The notes beneath the pieces were generated by a model that worked only from the letters and a program-made list of their open reading frames with translations, was not told the origin of the DNA and did no database searches. Positions 45,434 through 52,257 of a stretch of DNA of 64,000 nt are shown here, in pieces. This DNA comes from Zavarzinia marina (GTDB taxonomy: Bacteria > Pseudomonadota > Alphaproteobacteria > Zavarziniales > Zavarziniaceae), in NCBI RefSeq assembly GCF_021568905.1, contig NZ_JAKGSB010000007.1:62001-126000 (forward strand), given 5' to 3'. Both the position numbers and the translations under genes were made by a program. How positions within the stretch are numbered: position 1 is the stretch's first letter; each line of letters starts with the position of its first letter.

Positions 45434-45856
45434 TCAGACGACGGCGATACAGTCGATTTCCACCAGCATCTCCTCGTGGGACAGGCCGGAGCCGACCAGG
45501 GTGCGCGGCGGCGGATTCTCGCGGCCGAAATAGTGGAAGATGGCTTCGTTCAACTGGTTCTGAAGCGACATGTCCGTCAGATAGACGGTCATCTTCACCA
45601 CGGACTGGAGGGTGCCGCCCGCCGCCTCCAGGACCATGATCAGATTGGCCATGGTCCGGTCGAACTGTTCGCGAAAGCCGCCGGCCACCCATTCCTTCTC
45701 TTCCTCGGGCACATGGGGGTGCTTGTGGTAGAGGGGGACGGGGCCGTTGCCCGCGATCCAGAGAATCCTGCCGCCTTCGCTCGTCACCGCCGGCAGAAAC
45801 GGCATATTGTATTCAGGAAGCGGCTCTTTCGGGTGGATGGGCTTGATCTCGACCAT
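45434..45856 (-). CDS. RidA family protein with conserved Arg (cluster B)
   Basis: 140 residues. RidA features: ILWIAGNGPVPLYHKHPH, FREQFDRTMANLIMVLEAAG, VKMTVYLTDM and the ending MLVEIDCIAVV. Unlike the three cluster A members, it keeps the catalytic-type arginine, PPPRTLVGS. An extra N-terminal HKHPHVPEEEKEW segment is unusual. It is divergent from the formamidase-like hydrolase, with a shared motif-B site. 2-Aminomuconate deaminases belong to this superfamily, one possible role here. Confidence 0.88.
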   Translation of the reverse strand: MVEIKPIHPKEPLPEYNMPFLPAVTSEGGRILWIAGNGPVPLYHKHPHVPEEEKEWVAGGFREQFDRTMANLIMVLEAAGGTLQSVVKMTVYLTDMSLQNQLNEAIFHYFGRENPPPRTLVGSGLSHEEMLVEIDCIAVV

Positions 45857-45974
45857 GTGTCACATCTTTCTGCACTGGAAGTTATGGATCGGCTTTCGCG
45901 GACTGCCGTACGCCCGGGCCGTGCCGGCGCCAAACCTGAAAAAATCGTGTCATTCTCCATCTCGACCGTCAATC

Positions 45975-45990
45975 CATTTTTGAATACAAT
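45975..45990. promoter_or_regulatory. Cluster B operator-like site (motif B)
   Basis: CATTTTTGAATACAAT, in the divergent gap between the RidA gene (start 45856, minus) and the hydrolase gene (start 46091, plus). The identical 16-mer occurs at 49396-49411, and its 13-base core at 39498-39510 in reverse. A second partial copy (CTATATTCAAG) follows at 45994-46004. Confidence 0.65.
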
Positions 45991-46090
45991 CTTCTATATT
46001 CAAGTGGTGGCGGAACCTGTCACGAGGCCCTGGACCGCTCGAACCGGATCGCATCGCCGCCCATCGGGCGGCATCTGTTGGAGTAGAGAG

Positions 46091-46975
46091 ATGTCGGCAT
46101 ATCCCGCCTGGAGCACCTATTCCCCGAAGGACCTGCACGGCCAGTACATCGTGCGCGAACAGGTGCCGGACTTCCGGTCCTTCCTCGACCGCTGGCGCGA
46201 CACCAGCAAGCCGGTCCGGGCCGAGTTTTCGGATCATCTCGACATCCGCTTCGGCGATCACCCGGCCGAGACGCTGGACGTTCTACTGCCGAAGACCTGG
46301 GCCCCGGGCACGCCGGTCCAGGTGCTCTTCCACGGCGGCTACTGGCGCGCCCTGCACAAGGACGAATATGCCTTCGTCGCCCTGCCCGGCCTCCGCGCCG
46401 GCATCGGCGCCGTGATCGTCAACTACGAGCTCTGCCCGAATGTTTCGATGGCCGAGCTGGTCGCCCAATGCCAGCGCGGCTTTGCCTGGACCGTGCGCAA
46501 CATCGCCCAATTCGGCGGCGATCCCGGCAACCTCTATCTCTCGGGCCATTCCGCCGGCGGGCACCTGGTCGGTTCCATGCTGCAGACCGACTGGAAGACC
46601 TTCGGCCTCGGCGATTTCGCCATCCGGGGCGCCTGCGCGCTGTCCGGCCTCTTCGACCTGACGCCGATCCCCTCGGTCGCCAACCTTCAGGACGACATCC
46701 ACCTGACGCCCGAGGAAGTGACGGCGCTCAGCCCCATGGTCCACCCGATCGCCAACGTCGTGCCCCTGGTCCTCGCCAATGGCGCGCTCGAAACCACCGA
46801 GTTCCATCGCCAGACGGCGGAATATGCCGACTATGCGCGCAGCAGCGGTGCCATCGTCGATTTCCACGATGTCGAGGGCCGTCATCACTATTCGGTGGTG
46901 GACGCCCTGGCCGATGCCGATCATCCGCTGTGCCACGCCTGGCACCGCGCCGTGCTCGGCGGCTCGATCGGCTGA
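46091..46975 (+). CDS. Alpha/beta hydrolase, kynurenine-formamidase/esterase-like
   Basis: 294 residues. Oxyanion motif HGGYW at 81-85 and nucleophile GHSAGG at 152-157 (Ser154), with a late catalytic histidine in GRHHYSVVDAL, as in arylformamidases and related carboxylesterases. The fold family hydrolyses N-formyl or ester bonds. TGATG overlap joins it to the next flavin monooxygenase. Substrate is not known; N-formyl or N-acyl product of ring opening is plausible. Confidence 0.87.
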   Translation: MSAYPAWSTYSPKDLHGQYIVREQVPDFRSFLDRWRDTSKPVRAEFSDHLDIRFGDHPAETLDVLLPKTWAPGTPVQVLFHGGYWRALHKDEYAFVALPGLRAGIGAVIVNYELCPNVSMAELVAQCQRGFAWTVRNIAQFGGDPGNLYLSGHSAGGHLVGSMLQTDWKTFGLGDFAIRGACALSGLFDLTPIPSVANLQDDIHLTPEEVTALSPMVHPIANVVPLVLANGALETTEFHRQTAEYADYARSSGAIVDFHDVEGRHHYSVVDALADADHPLCHAWHRAVLGGSIG

Positions 46976-48114
46976 TGGCCGGGCCCTTCCGCGCCGAGAT
47001 CGCCGGCGGCGGCATCTGTGGCCTGGCCACGGCCGCCGCCCTGGCGCGGGCGGGCTGGCGCGTCCGCGTCCACGAACGCCAGAGCGCGCTGCGCACCATC
47101 GGCGCCGGCCTCTATATCTGGGAGAATGGTCTCCGCGTGCTCGAAGTCCTCGGCTGCTACGACGCCGTGATCCGGGACGGCCACCGGGGGTCGGTCTTCG
47201 AGATCCGGGACTGCGACGGCGGCATCGTCGATCCGGGCCATCTGCCGCCTTCGATGCGCGTCTATACCGTGCCTCGGGAATGGGTGCTGGGCGGCCTGCG
47301 CGGCGCGGCGGTCGCGGCCGGGGCCGAGATCGAGGTCTCATCCCAGGCGGTGGGGGCATCCGAGGAGGGCCGCCTCGACCTCGCGGACGGACGCCGGCTC
47401 GAGGCGGACCTCGTCATCGGGGCGGAGGGGGTGCGCTCCCGCGTCCGCGACAGCCTCGGCCTGCTCCGGGTCGACGACACCACGGCCGAAGGCTCCATCC
47501 GCCTGATCGTGCCGATCCGGGACGACGACTTCTCGGATGCCGATCGGGGCAAATACATCGAACAATGGGCCGGCCACCGCCGCCTGCTGATCACGCCCAT
47601 CAACCGCCGCGAAACCTATCTCGCCTTCAGTGCGCTCGACTCGGACCCCGGATGCCGGCTACCGCTCGACCGTGACGACTGGAAGGCCGCCTTCCCCATG
47701 TGGTCGCATCTGATCGACCGGGTGACCGACGACATGGGCCATTGGGACGTCTACAGCATCATCAAGCTGAAGGCCTGGTCGGTCGGCCATGTCGCCGTGA
47801 TCGGCGACGCCGCCCACGCCCAGCCGCCCAATCTGGGTCAAGGCGCGGGGATGGCGATGCAGAACGCCCTCGCCCTCGCGCATCTGCTGGACGGCATTCG
47901 CGACCGGAGCGAGATCCCGGCACGGCTTCGGGCCTGGGAAGCGTCGGAACGGCCGATCGTCGAACATTGCCAGAAATATTCGGCGCTCTACGGCGAGGTG
48001 ATCCATATGCCCGAGATGCTGCGCCGGCGCGCCTTCGCCGCCGGCATGAACGATCCCTGGCTTTCGGCGCAATTCTTCAAACCCGCCCTGCATCACCCGA
48101 CCGGCTGCCCCTGA
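46975..48114 (+). CDS. FAD-dependent aromatic monooxygenase, MHPCO-like (cluster B, second copy)
   Basis: 379 residues. FAD motif EIAGGGICGLATAAALARAGW, then GAGLYIWENGLRVLEVLGCYD, DLVIGAEGVRSRVR and VAVIGDAAHAQPPNLGQGAG. Of the three paralogues, this looks nearest to 2-methyl-3-hydroxypyridine-5-carboxylate oxygenase in its early region (GAGIYLW-NGLRVLE pattern, recalled rather than searched). It is co-transcribed with the formamidase-like hydrolase. Its 3' end overlaps the convergent MFS gene by 38 bases. Confidence 0.88.
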   Translation: MAGPFRAEIAGGGICGLATAAALARAGWRVRVHERQSALRTIGAGLYIWENGLRVLEVLGCYDAVIRDGHRGSVFEIRDCDGGIVDPGHLPPSMRVYTVPREWVLGGLRGAAVAAGAEIEVSSQAVGASEEGRLDLADGRRLEADLVIGAEGVRSRVRDSLGLLRVDDTTAEGSIRLIVPIRDDDFSDADRGKYIEQWAGHRRLLITPINRRETYLAFSALDSDPGCRLPLDRDDWKAAFPMWSHLIDRVTDDMGHWDVYSIIKLKAWSVGHVAVIGDAAHAQPPNLGQGAGMAMQNALALAHLLDGIRDRSEIPARLRAWEASERPIVEHCQKYSALYGEVIHMPEMLRRRAFAAGMNDPWLSAQFFKPALHHPTGCP

Positions 48115-49321
48115 CCGGCTGTCCCTCCTGACCGTTCCCCACCGGTGGGGGCACGACGACGGCGGCGGTCGACAGCAGGGCCGCCCCGGCCAGCAGGACG
48201 GCGCCCGCGGCGAACAGCCAGGAAAAGCCGACGAAGCCGGCCAACAGTCCGACCGCCAGCGCGCCGATCGCCATGCCCGTATCGAAGGCGTTGAAGAACA
48301 GGCCGTTGGCCCGTGCCCCTTCCGTCTTGGGAAAGATCATCACCATCCAGGCCTGGACCGCGGGCTCGACGATGCCGAAGCCGGCGCCGAACAGGGCGGC
48401 GGCGGCGAACAGGCCCACCGTCCCCTCCAATCCCGCCAGCACGGCATAGCCGCCCGCCGCGAACAGGAAGCCGGGAACCAATACATGGCGCAGGCCCCGG
48501 CGGTCCTGGACATGGCCGGCGGGATAGCGCACCACGACGGCGGCGAGCGCCTGGACCAGAAAATAGACCCCGGCATCGGCAATCCCCAGGCTGACGGCAT
48601 AGACCGGCAGAAACGACATGGTGGTGCCATAGCAGAGCGACATCAGCATGATCGCCGCCACCGGCGCCGCCGGGCGAACTCCCGCGCCGGGCCGGCCCCG
48701 GCGCTCGACGCGCGCAGGCCCGGCCCCGGTGGCGGCTGCCCCTTTGGCGGCCCGCGTCTCGGCGGCCGGCAGCACCACGGCGAGCGCGACCGCGACCATC
48801 GCCAGCGCGATGCCCGCATTCGCGGTATTGCCGCCCCAGTCGACATAGACGATGAAGCCGGCGAACGGCCCCGCCACCATGGCGAAGGTCGTGCCGATGC
48901 CGAAGAGACCGACGGCCCGCCCCATCCGCTCGTTCGGCACGGCGGCCAGAACCCAGGCGTTCAGGGCCGTGGTCGAAAGCCCGTAGCCGATCCCGAAGAC
49001 CGTCCGCGCCACCAGGACCAGGCCGACTTCCTGGGCGACGAGTTGCAGGATCAGCGCCACGCCTTCGAAGATCATGGCCGCGACGGCGATCGCCTTCAGG
49101 CCGAAACGGCCGGCCAGCCGGCCGCCGACGACGCGCGCGGCAAGGGCGGCGCCGACCATGGCCGCCATGGCCACCCCCATGGCGGCACTGCCGCCGCCCA
49201 GGTCGCCGATCAGCAGCGACACCACCGGAAAGCAGAATTCCAGCGCCATGAAGGAAAAGAAGTTGGCGAGGAAGAGCAGCCAGAAGCCGGGCCCGAACGA
49301 ATAAGCAGTCAAGGCCGGCAT
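48077..49321 (-). CDS. MFS transporter (cluster B)
   Basis: 414 residues from the ATG at 49321; longer upstream frame lacks a site. About 12 helices; motif A is GGRLAGRFGLKAIAV, and the second half has GHVQDRRGLRHVLV. The central loop (about 185-225) is Ala/Arg-rich. It has a motif-B site 75 bases upstream of its start. It probably moves the cluster B substrate or efflux product. Confidence 0.85.
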   Translation of the reverse strand: MPALTAYSFGPGFWLLFLANFFSFMALEFCFPVVSLLIGDLGGGSAAMGVAMAAMVGAALAARVVGGRLAGRFGLKAIAVAAMIFEGVALILQLVAQEVGLVLVARTVFGIGYGLSTTALNAWVLAAVPNERMGRAVGLFGIGTTFAMVAGPFAGFIVYVDWGGNTANAGIALAMVAVALAVVLPAAETRAAKGAAATGAGPARVERRGRPGAGVRPAAPVAAIMLMSLCYGTTMSFLPVYAVSLGIADAGVYFLVQALAAVVVRYPAGHVQDRRGLRHVLVPGFLFAAGGYAVLAGLEGTVGLFAAAALFGAGFGIVEPAVQAWMVMIFPKTEGARANGLFFNAFDTGMAIGALAVGLLAGFVGFSWLFAAGAVLLAGAALLSTAAVVVPPPVGNGQEGQPVRGSRSGDAGRV

Positions 49322-49677
49322 ACAGCGTCTCTCCCTCGCCCGGTTTGGCGCCATACCGACGGACCGCCGCCATGGATCGCGGGTCCCCCGGATGGCATTT
49401 TTGAATACAATATAAATTAAACGCACTGTCAACGATGCCCGCGCGAGGCCCCACCGAAGGCCGTCTCGCAGGGTGTCTGCTATCCGGTGGCGACTCGTCC
49501 GATCGGCCGACGGACGACGGACGACCGACGGCGGCGCCACCGGCACCGACTGGGGCATCGCACGCCACTATTCCCCGCCCGAACTGAACAACACGGAATT
49601 CGGCCTCGACCACATTCACTGTCGGGGCCGCCTGCCGTTCCTTCGCACGACGCCGGCCAATCGCAGCCCTGGAACCG
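49322..49677. other. Intergenic region with motif B, otherwise no gene
   Basis: Contains the motif-B site (49396-49411) and an AT-rich stretch to about 49425 that is the likely promoter of the MFS gene. The remainder to 49677 is GC-rich with no convincing coding frame; it may be decayed upstream sequence of the kdpE-like remnant. Confidence 0.45.
49396..49411. promoter_or_regulatory. Cluster B operator-like site (motif B)
   Basis: CATTTTTGAATACAAT, identical over 16 bases to 45975-45990, followed by AT-rich ATAAATTAA. It lies 75 bases upstream of the MFS start (49321, minus) and is the last site of the series. Confidence 0.65.
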
Positions 49678-49925
49678 GCAAGGTCTTGGCCTGCCATTCC
49701 GGTGAAGCTTTCGGCACCCGCATCTTCACCGAATGCGCGACCGGCAAATCGGCCCCCGGCCCAGGAGGGGCAGACCGAATATCTCTGGGTCCACATCGGC
49801 CATCTGCGCGACAAGCTGGAGCCCGCCCCTCCCGACCGCGCTTCATCCTGATCGAACCCGGCATCGGCTACCGCCTGGTCCGCGCGGAAGAAGACGTCCC
49901 GGGGCGGTCGCCCTCCGATCGCTGA
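49678..49925 (+). pseudogene. kdpE: Frameshifted remnant of an OmpR/KdpE-type response regulator C-terminus
   Basis: Pieces of one winged-helix domain are spread over different frames. KVLACHSGEAFGTRIFTE (about 49680-49733) matches the region before the recognition helix. QEGQTEYLWVHIGHLRDKLE (49762-49820) matches the KdpE QTEYLRVHIGxLRxKLE segment and ends in a stop at about 49850. RPRFILIEPGIGYRLV (about 49835-49881), in another frame, matches the KdpE ending. At least two frameshifts separate them and no receiver domain remains. The assignment to kdpE rests on remembered family sequence. Confidence 0.75.
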
Positions 49926-49957
49926 CATTGCCGCTGCGGGAGACATCCAGGCAAAAC

Positions 49958-49993
49958 AAACCCCCCAGCAACTCGTTGAGTTTGCCGGGGTTT
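49958..49993 (-). terminator. Rho-independent terminator of the B12 uptake-type operon
   Basis: AAACCCC-type arm at 49958-49966 and GGGGTTT at 49987-49993 enclose a second stem (GCAACTC/GAGTTTGC). Read on the minus strand it ends GGGGTTTGTTTTG, a usable U-tract, 28 bases after the small ORF stop. On the plus strand it ends GGGGTTTATTT and could also stop readthrough. Confidence 0.8.
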
Positions 49994-50020
49994 ATTTCGA
50001 CTTGATTGCGGGGCCCGCAA

Positions 50021-50203
50021 TCATTTCGAATTGCGTTCGGTCGCCGCAAACGACAGCCTGTTGATCAGGCTGGCCAGGGCGCTGGACGTTGGTTTGTTTC
50101 GGGTCGCGGCATAATCCTGGCGGCCGCCCTTCTCCTCGCCACCCGCCATCAGGTGAGTCGGCGCGATCCCCATTCGGCTTTCGAGCTCCGCGACGGCGGT
50201 CAT
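50021..50203 (-). CDS. Small ORF (60 aa) coupled to the cobalamin-binding-like gene
   Basis: Begins MTAVAELESRMGIAPTHLMA and ends ATERNSK. Its ATG overlaps the stop of the upstream gene by 4 nt (ATGA), and a rho-independent terminator follows. No signal peptide or membrane helix is seen; it is polar with a helical N-terminus. No family is recognised. As the last gene of a B12-riboswitch operon, a role in cobalamin or cobalt handling is possible but unproved. Confidence 0.55.
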   Translation of the reverse strand: MTAVAELESRMGIAPTHLMAGGEEKGGRQDYAATRNKPTSSALASLINRLSFAATERNSK

Positions 50204-50997
50204 TCCAATGGCGACACTTCTGGCGAAAGCAGGGCCTGGAGGGCGTCGAGCCCCTCGGTCAGGGCCGCCGGTCCCGGCTGCAGGATGATCGGCGCCTTGA
50301 TTTCGTGGAGCCTGCCGTGTTGAACCGCGGGAATGCGGTCGAAGCCGGGCCTTGCCGCCAGCTTCTCCGGCCGGAATTTCTTGCCGCACCAGGAGGCGAC
50401 AATCACCTCGGGTGCGGCCTCGACCACCTGCGTAGGCGTGACGATGCGGTCACGCGCGGCCTTGGCGCCGGCCAGATCCGCGAAGACGTCCTGCCCGCCC
50501 GCCATCTCGATCAGTTCCGAAATCCAGGCGATGCCGCTGATCATCGGCTCGTCCCATTCCTCGAAGTAGACGCGGGGACGATGGACGCGCCGCGCGGCCA
50601 CGTCCCGCGCCTCGTCGAGACGACGGCGCAGCGTCTCGGTCAGCGCAAAGGCTTTCGCCCCCTCCCCGACCAAGGCACCGAGCAGACGGATCATGTCCAG
50701 AATCCCGGCGATGGTGCGTTGATTGAAGGCATGGACCGCGACGCCGGCCCGGACCAGACCAGCGACGATTTCGGCCTGGAGATCCGAGAAGGTCAGCACC
50801 AGATCCGGCGCCAGGGCCAGGATCTTCGGCATGTCGGCCGAGGTGAAGGCGGAGACCCGGGGCTTGTCGCGCCGGGCCTCGGGCGGGCGCACACAATAGC
50901 CCGAGACGCCGACGATACGGTCCTGCGCACCGAGGAGATAGAGGGTTTCCACCGTCTCCTCGGTCAGGCAGACGATCCGCGACGGCGGGAAGGCCAT
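50200..50997 (-). CDS. Cobalamin-binding (BtuF-like) periplasmic-binding-fold protein without signal peptide
   Basis: 265 residues. Two-lobe class III binding-protein fold (peripla_BP_2): RIVCLTEETVETLYLLGAQDRIVGVSGYC at the start, KILALAPDLVLTFSDLQ, and RIPAVQHGRLHEIKAPIILQPG. It starts directly at the first beta strand with no signal peptide, so it is either cytosolic or exported by another route. It lies in a B12-riboswitch-controlled operon, supporting a corrinoid ligand. Confidence 0.83.
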   Translation of the reverse strand: MAFPPSRIVCLTEETVETLYLLGAQDRIVGVSGYCVRPPEARRDKPRVSAFTSADMPKILALAPDLVLTFSDLQAEIVAGLVRAGVAVHAFNQRTIAGILDMIRLLGALVGEGAKAFALTETLRRRLDEARDVAARRVHRPRVYFEEWDEPMISGIAWISELIEMAGGQDVFADLAGAKAARDRIVTPTQVVEAAPEVIVASWCGKKFRPEKLAARPGFDRIPAVQHGRLHEIKAPIILQPGPAALTEGLDALQALLSPEVSPLE

Positions 50998-51581
50998 CAG
51001 GCGGCGGCCGCCACGGGCAGGGGCCGGGCGATCACGCCGAGGGCGATAGCCGCCTGATGCAAGACCGCGAGAATGGCGAGCGCCAGCACGTTCATCTGCA
51101 GCACATAGGCAATGATCTCGAAGGTGAACGCCGCCTCGCCGCTGCCGATCACGAAGGCCGAGGCATGGAGCGCCCCCTGCCAGACGATGAACGCCACGGC
51201 GAACCCCGCGATGCCGCGCAGCACCGCGGCGCGCCCCCTGAGCAGATCGGCCGCCGCCACGGCACCGCCGAGGGACAGCAGCGCGCCGATCCCGATGACG
51301 ACGCCCCAGGCATAGGTCAAGGCATCGTGAGGATAGCCGAGCAGGCCGAAGCCGATCGCCTGATTGGCGATCCAGGCGGTGAAGACGGCCACTGTCGCGT
51401 CGCGGCGCGACAGGTTCAGGGCCGAGACGGCGGCGAGGGCGGCGAAGGGCGTCGCGCAGGCGAGCACCAGGGAGAATGCCGTGCTGGCGGCGGCGATGAA
51501 GCCGATCCAGATCAGGCTGCGGGCGCGGGCGGACAGGCCCGACAGGAGACCGAACGAGGCCGGGATGGACGAAAGGCTCAT
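50997..51581 (-). CDS. B12-riboswitch-controlled integral membrane protein
   Basis: 194 residues with five or six hydrophobic helices (IWIGFIAAASTAFSLVLA, ALLSLGGAVAAADLL, LAILAVLHQAAIALGVIA). The ATG at 51581 has AGAGGTG upstream. It is the first gene after the minus-strand cobalamin riboswitch and is followed with one-base overlap by the BtuF-like gene. It probably acts in cobalamin, precursor or cobalt uptake. No named family is assigned. Confidence 0.75.
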   Translation of the reverse strand: MSLSSIPASFGLLSGLSARARSLIWIGFIAAASTAFSLVLACATPFAALAAVSALNLSRRDATVAVFTAWIANQAIGFGLLGYPHDALTYAWGVVIGIGALLSLGGAVAAADLLRGRAAVLRGIAGFAVAFIVWQGALHASAFVIGSGEAAFTFEIIAYVLQMNVLALAILAVLHQAAIALGVIARPLPVAAAA

Positions 51582-51719
51582 GGACACACCTCTATGCCCC
51601 ACGCGTGGGTGTTTTCGCGGGCGATTTCGGGCGGGGGATCGGGGCGGCGAACCAGGGCCGGGGATGAGACGAGCCATGGCGCATCCGCCAGGACACCCCG
51701 CCCGGTGACGTCATTCCTC

Positions 51720-51895
51720 TCGGCAGGTCTCCTGGCTCGCGGATCGCCGCCCTCGCCGGCCTTCCCGGACCATTTCGGTCCAGTGGCATGATCGGTTCGG
51801 GCTAGCCGCTCACAGTTGCGGGGGCAGCGCCGGATTTGCACCGGCTTCCCTCTTCACCCGCCGAGGCGGGCACCGGGAAGAGAACCATCTCTCCG
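51720..51895 (-). ncRNA. Cobalamin (B12) riboswitch
   Basis: Read on the minus strand: an early GGTGCCCGCC...GAAGAGGGAA, then GCCGGTGCAAATCCGGC, GCTGCCCCCGCAACTGT, a GCCACTG element, GGGAAGGC, and the B12 box GCCAGGAGACCTGCC near 51721-51737. Order and sequence match the cobalamin riboswitch. It lies about 140 bases upstream of the membrane-protein start and should reduce expression of that operon when adenosylcobalamin is plentiful. Confidence 0.95.
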
Positions 51896-51954
51896 CCAAA
51901 GGGCGGCCGCTGTCAAGATTGTCCCCTATCCGCCCCGCACCCCACCACCGGCGA

Positions 51955-52211
51955 TCAGGCTCCCCGCTCGCCCCGGCGCAGCGGCAATCCTTGCGGAAGG
52001 CCGGCTCGTCGATCTGGATGACGGCGATGCCCGCCGCCTCAAGATCGTTCACCTCGTCGCGAAGCGCGAGCGCGATCTGACGGCAGACGTCGGCGCGTGG
52101 AAGATCGTCGCGCACGAAGGACCATTGCAGCATGGTCACCGGCCCGGTCGGCATGCCCTTCATGGGTTTCTCGGTCAGGGACTGGGCATAGCGTGCCCAG
52201 TCGACCGTCAT
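51955..52211 (-). pseudogene. metE: Frameshifted fragment of cobalamin-independent methionine synthase
   Basis: [20 protein letters not shown], then [33 protein letters not shown] and [11 protein letters not shown] match the C-terminal catalytic domain of MetE (about residues 540-615 of about 750). After FRK the frame shifts: [11 protein letters not shown], the next MetE segment, continues in another frame and meets a TGA at 51955. A single-base loss near 51988 explains this. Neither the N-terminal part nor the zinc-site remainder is present. It lies between cobO and the minus-strand B12 riboswitch. Confidence 0.88.
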
Positions 52212-52257
52212 GGGCCATGACCAGGAAGGTCCCGACGTCGTGCAATACCGCGGCGGC

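Noticed and set aside
36209-48114. Assigning cluster B to the nicotinate (nic) pathway.
   Set aside because: The ring-cleaving enzyme there is not LigB type (NicX belongs to another family), and no nicotinate dehydrogenase, maleamate amidase or maleate isomerase is present.
52212-52257. A short [14 protein letters not shown] peptide upstream of the metE relic resembling an HD-domain motif.
   Set aside because: Too short, and no other HD-domain residues surround it.
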